Positions 56,651 to 64,000 of a stretch of DNA of 64,000 nucleotides are shown in pieces. Position numbers and translations under genes: made by a program. Source of the stretch: Deltaproteobacteria bacterium. Its GTDB lineage: Bacteria > Desulfobacterota_D > UBA1144 > Nemesobacterales > UBA2774. How positions within the stretch are numbered: position 1 is the stretch's first letter; each line of letters opens with the position of its first letter. The notes below the pieces were generated by a model. The model worked only from the letters and a program-made list of their open reading frames with translations. It ran no database searches and was not told the origin of the DNA. The stretch covers positions 1 through 64,000 of the forward strand of contig JAJCZS010000029.1 of NCBI GenBank assembly GCA_029262275.1, in the 5' to 3' direction.

Positions 56651-57214
56651 ATGAATACCGAAGAGAAAGATGAAAGCATTGAGATAGAAACCAGTGAAGA
56701 CCAAACTCCAATTGACTTAGATGATTCTCAACAAGAGAATGAAGAATCAGAAGTGCAAGAAGAAGAAAATGAGTTTGAAGAGCTGAACAAGCAATATCTT
56801 AGGCTTGCAGCAGATTTTGAGAATTATAAAAGGAGAATGTCCAAGGATAGAGAGGACAGCATAGCCTACGGCAACGAAGAGCTTATAAAAGAGATGTTAA
56901 ACATACTCGACAATTTAGAGCGAGCTCTTGAGCACACAGAGCATCAAAGTGATGCAAAACCAGTAATTGACGGCGTAAAGCTTGTTCAAAAACAATTCTT
57001 AAACACTCTAGAGAAATTTGGTGTTAAAACTGTAGATGCTTCCAAAGGTAGCGAGTTTGACCCTATGATGCATCAGGCAATAGACCATGCTGAATCTGAC
57101 GAAATAGCCCCGGGACTTGTGCTTATGGAAATGCTGCCGGGATACACTCTTAAGGATCGCCTATTAAGACCTGCAATGGTTGTTGTATCAAAAGACAAAT
57201 CGAAAGAAAACTAA
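56651..57214 (+). CDS. grpE: Nucleotide exchange factor GrpE
   Basis: A 187-residue dimeric co-chaperone that releases ADP from DnaK. The N-terminus is strongly acidic (DESIEIETSEDQTPIDL). The coiled coil has DFENYKRRMSKDRE, and the beta wing has DPMMHQAIDHAES and LKDRLLRPAMVVVSK. It is followed by dnaJ after 67 bases. TAGGAG precedes the ATG. Confidence 0.96.
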   Translation: MNTEEKDESIEIETSEDQTPIDLDDSQQENEESEVQEEENEFEELNKQYLRLAADFENYKRRMSKDREDSIAYGNEELIKEMLNILDNLERALEHTEHQSDAKPVIDGVKLVQKQFLNTLEKFGVKTVDASKGSEFDPMMHQAIDHAESDEIAPGLVLMEMLPGYTLKDRLLRPAMVVVSKDKSKEN

Positions 57215-57281
57215 AGCTAGAATTAGCCTTAGCAATTAAGCTTACAAGAAATGCAGTTGTTAAAATAGCCAGGTATCACAA

Positions 57282-58397
57282 ATGACATCAATTGATTACT
57301 ACGAAGTTCTAGAGATAGAGAGAAATGCAGATCACGAAGAGATTAAAAGATCGTACAAGAGACTTGCGTTTGAATACCATCCAGACAGAAATCCAGATAG
57401 CACAGAAGCAGAAGAAAAGTTTAAAGAAATAAATGAAGCATATCAGGTACTAAGCGATCCTGATAAAAGGGCGCATTTTGATAGCTTTGGACATATCTCT
57501 TCTGAAAGTATGTTTTCTGATCAGAACTTTGACGGTGGTTTTAATGATATATTCGGCAATCTTTTTGAAGAAGTTTTTAATGCCGGAACGCGGGCACGGA
57601 CTCAAAGAGGTAGGGATCTAAAATATGGACTCCAGATAACTTTCGAAGAGGCAATTGAAGGAACTGAGAAAGAATTAATAATCCCAAAACACACTATATG
57701 TTCTGATTGCGAAGGAAGTGGCGCTGCACCGGGAGGAGAGGTTACATGCTCTGACTGCGGTGGAAGAGGGGAGCTTAGATTTACTCAGGGGTTTCTGGCA
57801 ATAAAAAGAGCTTGTCCAGCTTGTGGTGGTACAGGAAAAAGGATCACCAAACGATGCCCAACCTGTAGAGGCGAGAAACTAATTAAGACCGACCATAATG
57901 TCAAAGTAAAAGTCCCGCCTGGTATAACTGATGACTCACGCTTAAGGATAAGGGGTGAGGGAGAAATTGGTTTCTACGGAGGTCCTGAGGGCGATCTCTA
58001 TATCGAAATAAATATTGAAGAGCATCCGCTTTTTAAACGTGACAGAGAAGATCTCTATTGCAAAGTACCAATTAGCTTTGTTAAAGCAACGCTTGGAGCT
58101 GAAATAGATATTCCGACACCAAAAGGTAAAAGCACCATAAAGATTCCGGCAGGAACCCAGTCCGGTCAGACTTTCAGGTTGAAAGGAAAAGGTGCGCCAA
58201 GATTAGACGGAAGAGGTGTTGGAGATCTATACATAGAAACAAATGTAGAGATACCAGTTAAGTTAAACAAAAAGCAAAAACAAATATTAAAAGAATTCTC
58301 TGAAGCCTGTGAAGAAGACAACGATCCGTTATCTAAAAGATTTTTTGATAAGCTAAATCAGATATTCAACAAATCATCAAACAACGAAGCCGACTAA
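57282..58397 (+). CDS. dnaJ: Chaperone DnaJ (Hsp40)
   Basis: A 371-residue co-chaperone. The J domain (1-70) has HPD in FEYHPDRN. The zinc domain has four CxxC units: CSDCEGSG, CSDCGGRG, CPACGGTG and CPTCRGEK; the last departs from the CxxCxGxG form. The glycine/phenylalanine segment is short. The C-terminal substrate domains are intact. Its stop overlaps that of the convergent MoaD-like gene. Confidence 0.96.
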   Translation: MTSIDYYEVLEIERNADHEEIKRSYKRLAFEYHPDRNPDSTEAEEKFKEINEAYQVLSDPDKRAHFDSFGHISSESMFSDQNFDGGFNDIFGNLFEEVFNAGTRARTQRGRDLKYGLQITFEEAIEGTEKELIIPKHTICSDCEGSGAAPGGEVTCSDCGGRGELRFTQGFLAIKRACPACGGTGKRITKRCPTCRGEKLIKTDHNVKVKVPPGITDDSRLRIRGEGEIGFYGGPEGDLYIEINIEEHPLFKRDREDLYCKVPISFVKATLGAEIDIPTPKGKSTIKIPAGTQSGQTFRLKGKGAPRLDGRGVGDLYIETNVEIPVKLNKKQKQILKEFSEACEEDNDPLSKRFFDKLNQIFNKSSNNEAD

Positions 58398-58678
58398 GAA
58401 ACTAATAATCCGCCGGCAATCGCTGGAATAATAGATACTACATCCGCGTCATTAAGTGCAGTTTCTTTCCCATCTAAAAATCTGATATCTTCATTATTGA
58501 CATAGAGGTTAATAAACCTTCTTACTTCCCCCGACTCATCACAAAGTCTTGCTTTAATTCCTGGAAACTGATTTTCCAATTCATCTATCAACACGGATAT
58601 ATTGGAGGCACTTACGGTCACCTCATCTTTATCAGCCGTTAATTTTCTAAGCGGTGTTGGAATGCGTACTGATGGCAT
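58394..58678 (-). CDS. ThiS/MoaD-family sulfur carrier-like protein with a C-terminal tail
   Basis: A 94-residue ubiquitin-like beta-grasp protein (VRIPTPLRKLT, then VTVSASNISVLIDELENQFPG, and DADVVSIIPAIAGG). Sulfur carriers must end in GG, where sulfur is attached. Here four residues, LLVS, follow the diglycine. Such tails are known in some carriers that a JAMM-type protease trims first. The gene starts 32 bases before the threonine synthase stop, with a strong GGAGG. The pairing suggests a sulfur-transfer role linked to the PLP enzyme. No protease, MoeB or ThiF gene is in the window. Confidence 0.85.
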   Translation of the reverse strand: MPSVRIPTPLRKLTADKDEVTVSASNISVLIDELENQFPGIKARLCDESGEVRRFINLYVNNEDIRFLDGKETALNDADVVSIIPAIAGGLLVS

Positions 58679-59933
58679 CTTCTGACCCTCCTTTGTTTTC
58701 TTTGTTTATTCTATCGTAGAGCTCTTCAAATTCCTCTAGATTAGCATCAATAAGATGAGGCTGCGATACATCATTAGTAATAGCTTCCTGGGTCTTAAGT
58801 CCATTTCCAGTTATTGCAACCACTATTGTCTCATCTTTTGGAAGAACTCCTTGTTCGATAAGCTTTTTGGTAACTCCAATCGTTACTCCGCCTGCTGTCT
58901 CAGTAAAAATACCCTCTGTTTCTGCAAGCAGTTTGATTCCGTCTATAACCTCTTGATCTGTAACATCCTCGCCCCATCCGCCACTCTGATTCATAACCTG
59001 CATGGCATAAAATCCGTCGGCGGGAGTTCCTATAGCAAGTGATTTTGCTATGGTATTGGGCTTAACAGGCTTAAATATCTCCCACTTATTCTTAAGTGCT
59101 GTAGTGATAGGAGAGCAGCCTTTAGCCTGGGCACCATAAATTTTTGTACCATTTTCTTCAACCAATCCCAGCATCTCAAATTCTTTTATTGCTTTCCATA
59201 CCTTGGTAAGAAGTGAGCCACTGGCCATTGGAACCACCATATGTTTAGGCGTGCGCCATCCCAATTGCTCCATCACCTCATATGCTAGAGACTTGGAGCC
59301 TTCTGCATAATAGGGACGCATGTTTATATTAACAAATGCCCAGCCGAATTTACCTGCGACTTCGCTGCACAGCCTATTTACATCATCATAAGTTCCCTTA
59401 ATTCCAATAAGATTTGCACCAAAAACAGTCGTACCTACAATTTTAGCCTGCTCAAGATCGTATGGTATAAAGATATAGTTCTTAAGATTGGCAGCTCTTG
59501 TAAGCGCAGCAACCGCATTGGCCAGATTCCCCGTAGATGCGCATGCAGCAGTGTCATAACCAAACTCTTTTGCCTTGGACAGTGCTACAGAAACTACTCT
59601 GTCTTTAAATGAAAGAGTAGGGAAGCAAACACCATCGTTCTTTATATATATCTCACTAACCCCAAGAGCTTTACCTAGATTATGGGCTCTTATTAAAGGG
59701 GTGTATCCCACTTTAAGCCCTACAGTAGGTTCTTTATCTATGGGTAGAAGTTCTTTATAACGCCATATGTTATGGTCTCTGCTCTCTATGATTTCGCGCG
59801 ATAGGGCACCTTTAATTTCATCATAGTTATATGCAGCCTCTAATGGCCCAAAACAGATTTCACAGACGTGAAGTGCTTCTTTTGGATACTCTTCACCACA
59901 TTCTTTACATTTCAGTCCTTTCACAAAACTCAT
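58647..59933 (-). CDS. thrC: Threonine synthase-like PLP enzyme
   Basis: A 428-residue PLP enzyme. An N-terminal zinc ribbon (C9, C12, C24, C27) precedes the fold. The cofactor lysine is K110 in LSFKDRVVS. The conserved ASTGNLANAVAALTRA and glycine-rich MASGSLLTKV are present. It should form threonine from O-phosphohomoserine. The overlap with the sulfur-carrier-like gene leaves a sulfhydrylase-type role open. AGGAA precedes the ATG. The last 20 residues are a polar tail. Confidence 0.9.
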   Translation of the reverse strand: MSFVKGLKCKECGEEYPKEALHVCEICFGPLEAAYNYDEIKGALSREIIESRDHNIWRYKELLPIDKEPTVGLKVGYTPLIRAHNLGKALGVSEIYIKNDGVCFPTLSFKDRVVSVALSKAKEFGYDTAACASTGNLANAVAALTRAANLKNYIFIPYDLEQAKIVGTTVFGANLIGIKGTYDDVNRLCSEVAGKFGWAFVNINMRPYYAEGSKSLAYEVMEQLGWRTPKHMVVPMASGSLLTKVWKAIKEFEMLGLVEENGTKIYGAQAKGCSPITTALKNKWEIFKPVKPNTIAKSLAIGTPADGFYAMQVMNQSGGWGEDVTDQEVIDGIKLLAETEGIFTETAGGVTIGVTKKLIEQGVLPKDETIVVAITGNGLKTQEAITNDVSQPHLIDANLEEFEELYDRINKENKGGSEDAISTHSNTA

Positions 59934-60022
59934 AAAATTCCTCGCTTAAATATTAAATAAACCCTAGAAAATACCCTTTATCTACTACCTTGTCAAAGCA
60001 ATAATGCTCTATTTTAAGGGGT

Positions 60023-60475
60023 TTACCAATCATCTCTTTTCTCTCTTTCTTTTTCTATGCCCTGTTCATCCTTATCCTCGAAATCAACTTTCTCAAATTG
60101 TTTTGCCTCAATTTCATTTGAGTTTTTTCTGTATATTCCACCGACAATTAGATAATCATTGTCAACTATTTCCCAGCTCCCAGGCATTGTTATATTTATG
60201 AAACTACCTCTTGTATCAAAGAGTTTGAAAGTAGACTCAAGATCGTCAGCACTTTCGGAATCCGCTTCCTCTTGCTCGGAAAAATCCCGGACAATACCCT
60301 CAACGACAACTATAGCTCCGTCATAAGCCACTGGGGACAAAAGAATTCTGAAAATCGGCTCGCGAATACCCTGAATTCCTGCACCAGGTATATATTTTGG
60401 CTCCTTATTGCACCCAACAAGAGCAAACATCAACAACAAAGGCAAAAGAATGTAACTTTTATTAAATTTCATCAT
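60023..60475 (-). CDS. Lipoprotein with an OB-fold-like domain
   Basis: A lipoprotein of about 150 residues. The first ATG in this frame is at 60526, but the MMKFNKSYILL start at 60475 gives a normal signal peptide ending ALVGC and has AAGGGAA upstream. The mature domain has beta-strand blocks (AIVVVEGIVRDF, TFKLFDTRGSFINI, YLIVGGIYRK) like OB-fold nucleic-acid or ligand domains. I do not know its function. It lies downstream of metallo-hydrolase and metH on the other strand. Confidence 0.65.
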   Translation of the reverse strand: MMKFNKSYILLPLLLMFALVGCNKEPKYIPGAGIQGIREPIFRILLSPVAYDGAIVVVEGIVRDFSEQEEADSESADDLESTFKLFDTRGSFINITMPGSWEIVDNDYLIVGGIYRKNSNEIEAKQFEKVDFEDKDEQGIEKEREKRDDW

Positions 60476-60598
60476 ACTGCGTGAATTCCCTTGATTATTT
60501 AGCATAGATATATATTTTACCTGCAAAGAATGAATAACCTTAATATTTTATGGCATACTAACTAACTTAATTTAAAAAGAGACCCGAGGAGAGAGAAT

Positions 60599-61414
60599 AT
60601 GGACATCTACAATGAAGACGGATTCTCAATAGCAAGAATGCGAATTGAAGAAAGCGACAACAACTACAACTACATAGTCTGGTGCAACAAAACCAAAGAA
60701 TGTGCCGTAATTGACCCTATCGATCCAATTTCGATTCTAAATTTCATAAGAGACAATGGGCTTATGGTCAAATATGTCATAAATACCCACTGCCACCCTG
60801 ATCACATAAGTGGAAATGATCCAATATTAAAAGTAAGCCTTTCTTTAATATCCAAAGCGCTCGTGCATCCATTGGGAGTAGAGTTAATTGGCACAAGATA
60901 CGAAACAGTGGAGGAAGGCGATACAATTTCAGTTGGCGACATAGAAATTAAAGTAATTCATACCCCGGGCCACTGCCCAGAGCACATATCCCTTATTGTT
61001 GGGAATAATATTTTCGTAGGTGATACAGTTTTTGTAGGAGGATGCGGCAATATCAAACACAGAGGTGTTGTCGAAGACCTTTATAAGAGTTTATCAAAAG
61101 TAAGAGAGCTGCCTGATGACTACAGAATGTTCGTGGGCCATGATTATGCTGAGACAAACCTCAAGTTTGCTTTAGATTTGGACCCAAACAATGAAGCTGC
61201 TAAAACAAAACTTGATGAAATAGAGGAAGCTATATCGGAGGGTAAAGATATTCCACCATCTACTTTGGGTGAAGAGAAAAAGTACAACCCCTTTATGCGC
61301 TATGACGTGTCCGAGGTTGTAGATGAGCTCAAGGGCAGAAATCCTGAATTAAAATCCGATCCTGGATCCGTTTTTAAAGAGCTTCGCGAACTCAGAGATG
61401 ACTGGACATCCTAA
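60599..61414 (+). CDS. Metallo-beta-lactamase-fold hydrolase (glyoxalase II-like)
   Basis: A 271-residue enzyme with the di-metal motif THCHPDHISGN, then HTPGHCPEH, VGDTVFVGG and GHDYAETNLKF. These match hydroxyacylglutathione hydrolases, which hydrolyse thioesters. About 70 extra residues after the last metal ligand form a helical tail, as in glyoxalase II. A different thiol substrate is possible since glutathione synthesis is not shown in the window. AGGAGAGAG precedes the ATG. metH follows after 54 bases. Confidence 0.87.
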   Translation: MDIYNEDGFSIARMRIEESDNNYNYIVWCNKTKECAVIDPIDPISILNFIRDNGLMVKYVINTHCHPDHISGNDPILKVSLSLISKALVHPLGVELIGTRYETVEEGDTISVGDIEIKVIHTPGHCPEHISLIVGNNIFVGDTVFVGGCGNIKHRGVVEDLYKSLSKVRELPDDYRMFVGHDYAETNLKFALDLDPNNEAAKTKLDEIEEAISEGKDIPPSTLGEEKKYNPFMRYDVSEVVDELKGRNPELKSDPGSVFKELRELRDDWTS

Positions 61415-61468
61415 ACCCAAACAATTTCGTATTAATCATATAAAACTATAGTCTGGTAAAATAAAGCT

Positions 61469-64000
61469 ATGACAAAATCTGTCTCAAAACCTTACGATTT
61501 ATTAAACGATCTGCTCAAAGAGAGAATCCTCTTTCTTGATGGTGCTATGGGCACTATGATTCAGCGCTATAAGCTTGAAGAGGAAGACTTCCGAGGCGAG
61601 CAGTTTAAGGACCACCATATTGATCTTAAAGGGAACAACGATCTACTTTGTCTTACAAGACCTGAGATAATTGTTGAGATTCATAAAAATTACTTAGAAG
61701 CTGGCGTAGATATTGTTGAAACTAACACTTTTAATGCCAACAAACTTTCTCAATCAGACTATGAGCTTGAGCATATAATCCCAGAGTTAAACAAAGCAGC
61801 AGCAAAAGTTGCGAGAGACGCGGTCGATGAGTTTATGGCAGAGAATCCTGACCGCAAATGTTTTGTTGCCGGAGCACTTGGACCAACTAATAAAACTGCA
61901 TCCATTTCTCCTGACGTGAACGACCCGGCCTATAGGGGTGTTACATTCGATGAGCTAGTGGAAACTTATTACGAGCAAGTAAAAGCTCTAGTAGAAGGCG
62001 GGATCGATATAATATTGGCGGAAACAACATTCGACACGCTAAATCTTAAAGCCGCCATATGTGGTATTAAAAACTTCTTAGATGAACATCCAGTGAAATT
62101 ACCTCTCATGCTTTCAGTAACCATAACAGATGCTTCTGGGCGTACGTTGTCTGGTCAGACTATAGAAGCATTTTGGAACTCAGTAAGGCATGCGGACCCA
62201 CTTAGTGTTGGTATAAATTGTGCACTTGGTGCTCAGGAAATGAGGCCCTATATAGAAGAGTTATCTAAAATAGCAGACTGTTACATCAGCTGTTATCCAA
62301 ATGCCGGATTACCTAATCCGCTTAGCGAAACCGGATACGATGAAACACCGGATGACACTTCAGGATTTTTAGAGGAATTTGCTGAAAGCGGATTTATAAA
62401 CATAGTAGGTGGATGCTGTGGTACAACACCTGATCATATTGGGGCGTTGGTAAATAAATCTAAAAGTATCACCCCTAGAGTTGTGCCAACTCTTACTCAA
62501 GCAACTAGGTTGAGTGGACTTGAAGCACTTAATATTGGCCAGGACTCACCTTTCATAATGGTGGGAGAGCGCACAAACGTTACTGGCTCACCCAGGTTTG
62601 CAAGGCTTATTAAAGAAGATGATTTTGATACAGCTCTCAGTGTAGCCAAACAGCAGGTAGAGAATGGAGCTAATATAATCGATATAAATTTCGATGAAGC
62701 GCTCTTAGACGGTGAGGCTTGCATGAAAAGGTTCCTAAACCTGGTTGGCTCCGAGCCTGACATCTCTCGAGTTCCAATAATGATAGATAGCTCTAAATTC
62801 ACAGTTATAGAAGAAGGGCTCAAATGCATTCAAGGGAAGGGAATTGTTAACTCCATAAGCTTAAAGGAAGGGGAAGACAAATTCCTAGAGCAGGCGGAGA
62901 TAGTAATGCGCTACGGAGCTGCTGCTGTAGTCATGGCCTTTGATGAGAAAGGACAGGCCGCTACAAAAGAAGAGAAAATCCGTATTTGCGGGCGTGCTTA
63001 TAAGCTTTTGACTGAGAAAGTCGGCATGGACCCTAACGATATAATCTTTGACCCTAACGTGCTCACTGTAGCTACAGGAATTGAAGAACACAACAATTAC
63101 GCAGTAGATTTTATTGAAGCTGTACGTGAGATTAAGAAAGTGTGCCCTGGGGCTAAAACCAGCGGCGGTATAAGCAATATATCATTTTCCTTCCGTGGCA
63201 ATAATGTAGTAAGAGAAGCCATGCATAGCGCTTTCTTATATCACGCGATAAAAGCTGGTTTGGACATGGCAATCGTGAATGCCGGAATGCTAGAAGTATA
63301 TGAGAACATAGACAAAGAATTACTTCAAAAAGTAGAAGATGTACTTCTAAACAGAAACCCCGATGCGACAGAAGCTCTTATAGAACATGCAGAGCAAGTA
63401 AAGGGCTCTCAACAAACCAAAGAGAAAGACACCGAGAAATGGCGTGAGGGCACGGTCGAAGAAAGACTTTCTCACGCACTAGTGAAAGGTATTGTGGATT
63501 ATATAGATGAGGACACTGAGGAAGCACGGCAGAAATGTGATAAACCACTAGAGGTGATTGAAGGGCCACTTATGAACGGCATGAAAGTGGTAGGAAAGTT
63601 ATTTGGGGAAGGGAAGATGTTCTTACCTCAGGTTGTAAAAAGTGCCCGTGTTATGAAAAAAGCAGTTGCATTCCTCGAGCCATATATGGAAGCCGAGAAA
63701 GCCCGCTCGGGATCAGGGCAGGTTAAAGGCAAATTTGTAATAGCCACTGTTAAGGGCGATGTACACGATATAGGGAAGAACATCGTAGCCGTTGTGCTAG
63801 GATGCAACAACTATGAAGTTATAGATCTAGGAGTCATGGTAGCGTGTGACAACATTTTAAAAACAGCAAAGGATTTAAATGCAAATATTATTGGCCTTAG
63901 CGGACTTATAACCCCATCACTTGATGAGATGATCTATAACGCCTCTGAGATGGAGAGACAGGGCTTTAACACCCCTCTTCTAATTGGCGGAGCTACAACG
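61469..64000 (+). CDS. metH: Cobalamin-dependent methionine synthase, N-terminal 844 codons
   Basis: The frame is open from ATG 61469 to the window end, without a stop. The homocysteine-binding domain starts [15 protein letters not shown] and has the zinc cysteines in [11 protein letters not shown]. The pterin domain has [10 protein letters not shown] and [14 protein letters not shown]. The B12 domain has [11 protein letters not shown] with the cobalt-binding histidine. The activation domain should lie beyond the window. It transfers methyl from methyltetrahydrofolate to homocysteine. The 54-base gap upstream is too short for a cobalamin riboswitch. The ribosome-binding site is weak. Confidence 0.97.
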   Translation, partial: MTKSVSKPYDLLNDLLKERILFLDGAMGTMIQRYKLEEEDFRGEQFKDHHIDLKGNNDLLCLTRPEIIVEIHKNYLEAGVDIVETNTFNANKLSQSDYELEHIIPELNKAAAKVARDAVDEFMAENPDRKCFVAGALGPTNKTASISPDVNDPAYRGVTFDELVETYYEQVKALVEGGIDIILAETTFDTLNLKAAICGIKNFLDEHPVKLPLMLSVTITDASGRTLSGQTIEAFWNSVRHADPLSVGINCALGAQEMRPYIEELSKIADCYISCYPNAGLPNPLSETGYDETPDDTSGFLEEFAESGFINIVGGCCGTTPDHIGALVNKSKSITPRVVPTLTQATRLSGLEALNIGQDSPFIMVGERTNVTGSPRFARLIKEDDFDTALSVAKQQVENGANIIDINFDEALLDGEACMKRFLNLVGSEPDISRVPIMIDSSKFTVIEEGLKCIQGKGIVNSISLKEGEDKFLEQAEIVMRYGAAAVVMAFDEKGQAATKEEKIRICGRAYKLLTEKVGMDPNDIIFDPNVLTVATGIEEHNNYAVDFIEAVREIKKVCPGAKTSGGISNISFSFRGNNVVREAMHSAFLYHAIKAGLDMAIVNAGMLEVYENIDKELLQKVEDVLLNRNPDATEALIEHAEQVKGSQQTKEKDTEKWREGTVEERLSHALVKGIVDYIDEDTEEARQKCDKPLEVIEGPLMNGMKVVGKLFGEGKMFLPQVVKSARVMKKAVAFLEPYMEAEKARSGSGQVKGKFVIATVKGDVHDIGKNIVAVVLGCNNYEVIDLGVMVACDNILKTAKDLNANIIGLSGLITPSLDEMIYNASEMERQGFNTPLLIGGATT

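Noticed and set aside
61415-61468. A cobalamin riboswitch upstream of metH
   Set aside because: The gap is only 54 bases, too short for the riboswitch fold, and the preceding gene is coding.

Overview
The window is a gene-dense, AT-rich (roughly 40% GC by eye) stretch of a Gram-negative-type bacterial chromosome. It holds about 58 protein genes, two of them cut by the window edges. No gene-free gap reaches 300 bases, and I saw no rRNA, tRNA, CRISPR array, insertion sequence or transposase. Lipoprotein signal peptides, a YceI-type periplasmic protein, RpoH, Opp/Dpp transport and a nearly complete oxidative TCA set suggest a respiring diderm. A non-proteobacterial or deltaproteobacteria-like candidate lineage (for example Dadabacteria-like) is my guess only; the sequence does not prove it. 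Several convergent neighbours share their stop codons and many starts are TTG, which suggests a compact genome.

Layout. 1-9.5 kb: end of citrate synthase, a TPR protein, an M42 aminopeptidase, an SDR, a pyruvate decarboxylase homologue, a mercuric-reductase-like flavoenzyme, a phosphoesterase and a TrkH potassium channel. 9.7-15.2 kb: secreted proteins of uncertain role (one looks like a von Willebrand A protein that has lost the core of that domain), YceI, GNAT, SixA, RraA and hemolysin III. 15.4-20.6 kb: a B12-binding radical SAM protein, a phage-type muramidase and a large di-haem lipoprotein. 20.8-30.4 kb: L21/L27, a degenerate membrane cyclase, the tRNA thiolation genes mnmA and mtaB, an ECF sigma/anti-sigma pair, and NfeD plus slipin. 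30.4-36.2 kb: a complete oligopeptide ABC transporter. 36.3-40.2 kb: yceD-rpmF-fabD-fabG-acpP-fabF. 40.4-49.9 kb: a TCA cluster acnA-icd-mdh-sdh(anchor)-sdhA-sdhB-sucC. 50-58.4 kb: rpoH, dnaK, L31, an EF-G paralogue, ppx/gppA, grpE and dnaJ. 58.4-64 kb: a ThiS/MoaD-like protein overlapping threonine synthase, a lipoprotein, a metallo-beta-lactamase-fold hydrolase and the first 844 codons of B12-dependent methionine synthase.

How it fits together. Citrate synthase at the left edge and the acnA-to-sucC run supply most of the oxidative TCA cycle. The SDH membrane anchor resembles mycobacterial Sdh1, which is reported to carry a membrane-embedded Rieske-type cluster. The chaperone block groups the heat-shock sigma factor with DnaK-GrpE-DnaJ. 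B12 dependence is implied by MetH and by the radical SAM protein. The least explained items are the tailed sulfur-carrier-like protein next to ThrC, the core-deleted vWA protein, the 796-residue di-haem lipoprotein, the cyclase with a lost metal ligand and the SDR with a displaced catalytic tyrosine.
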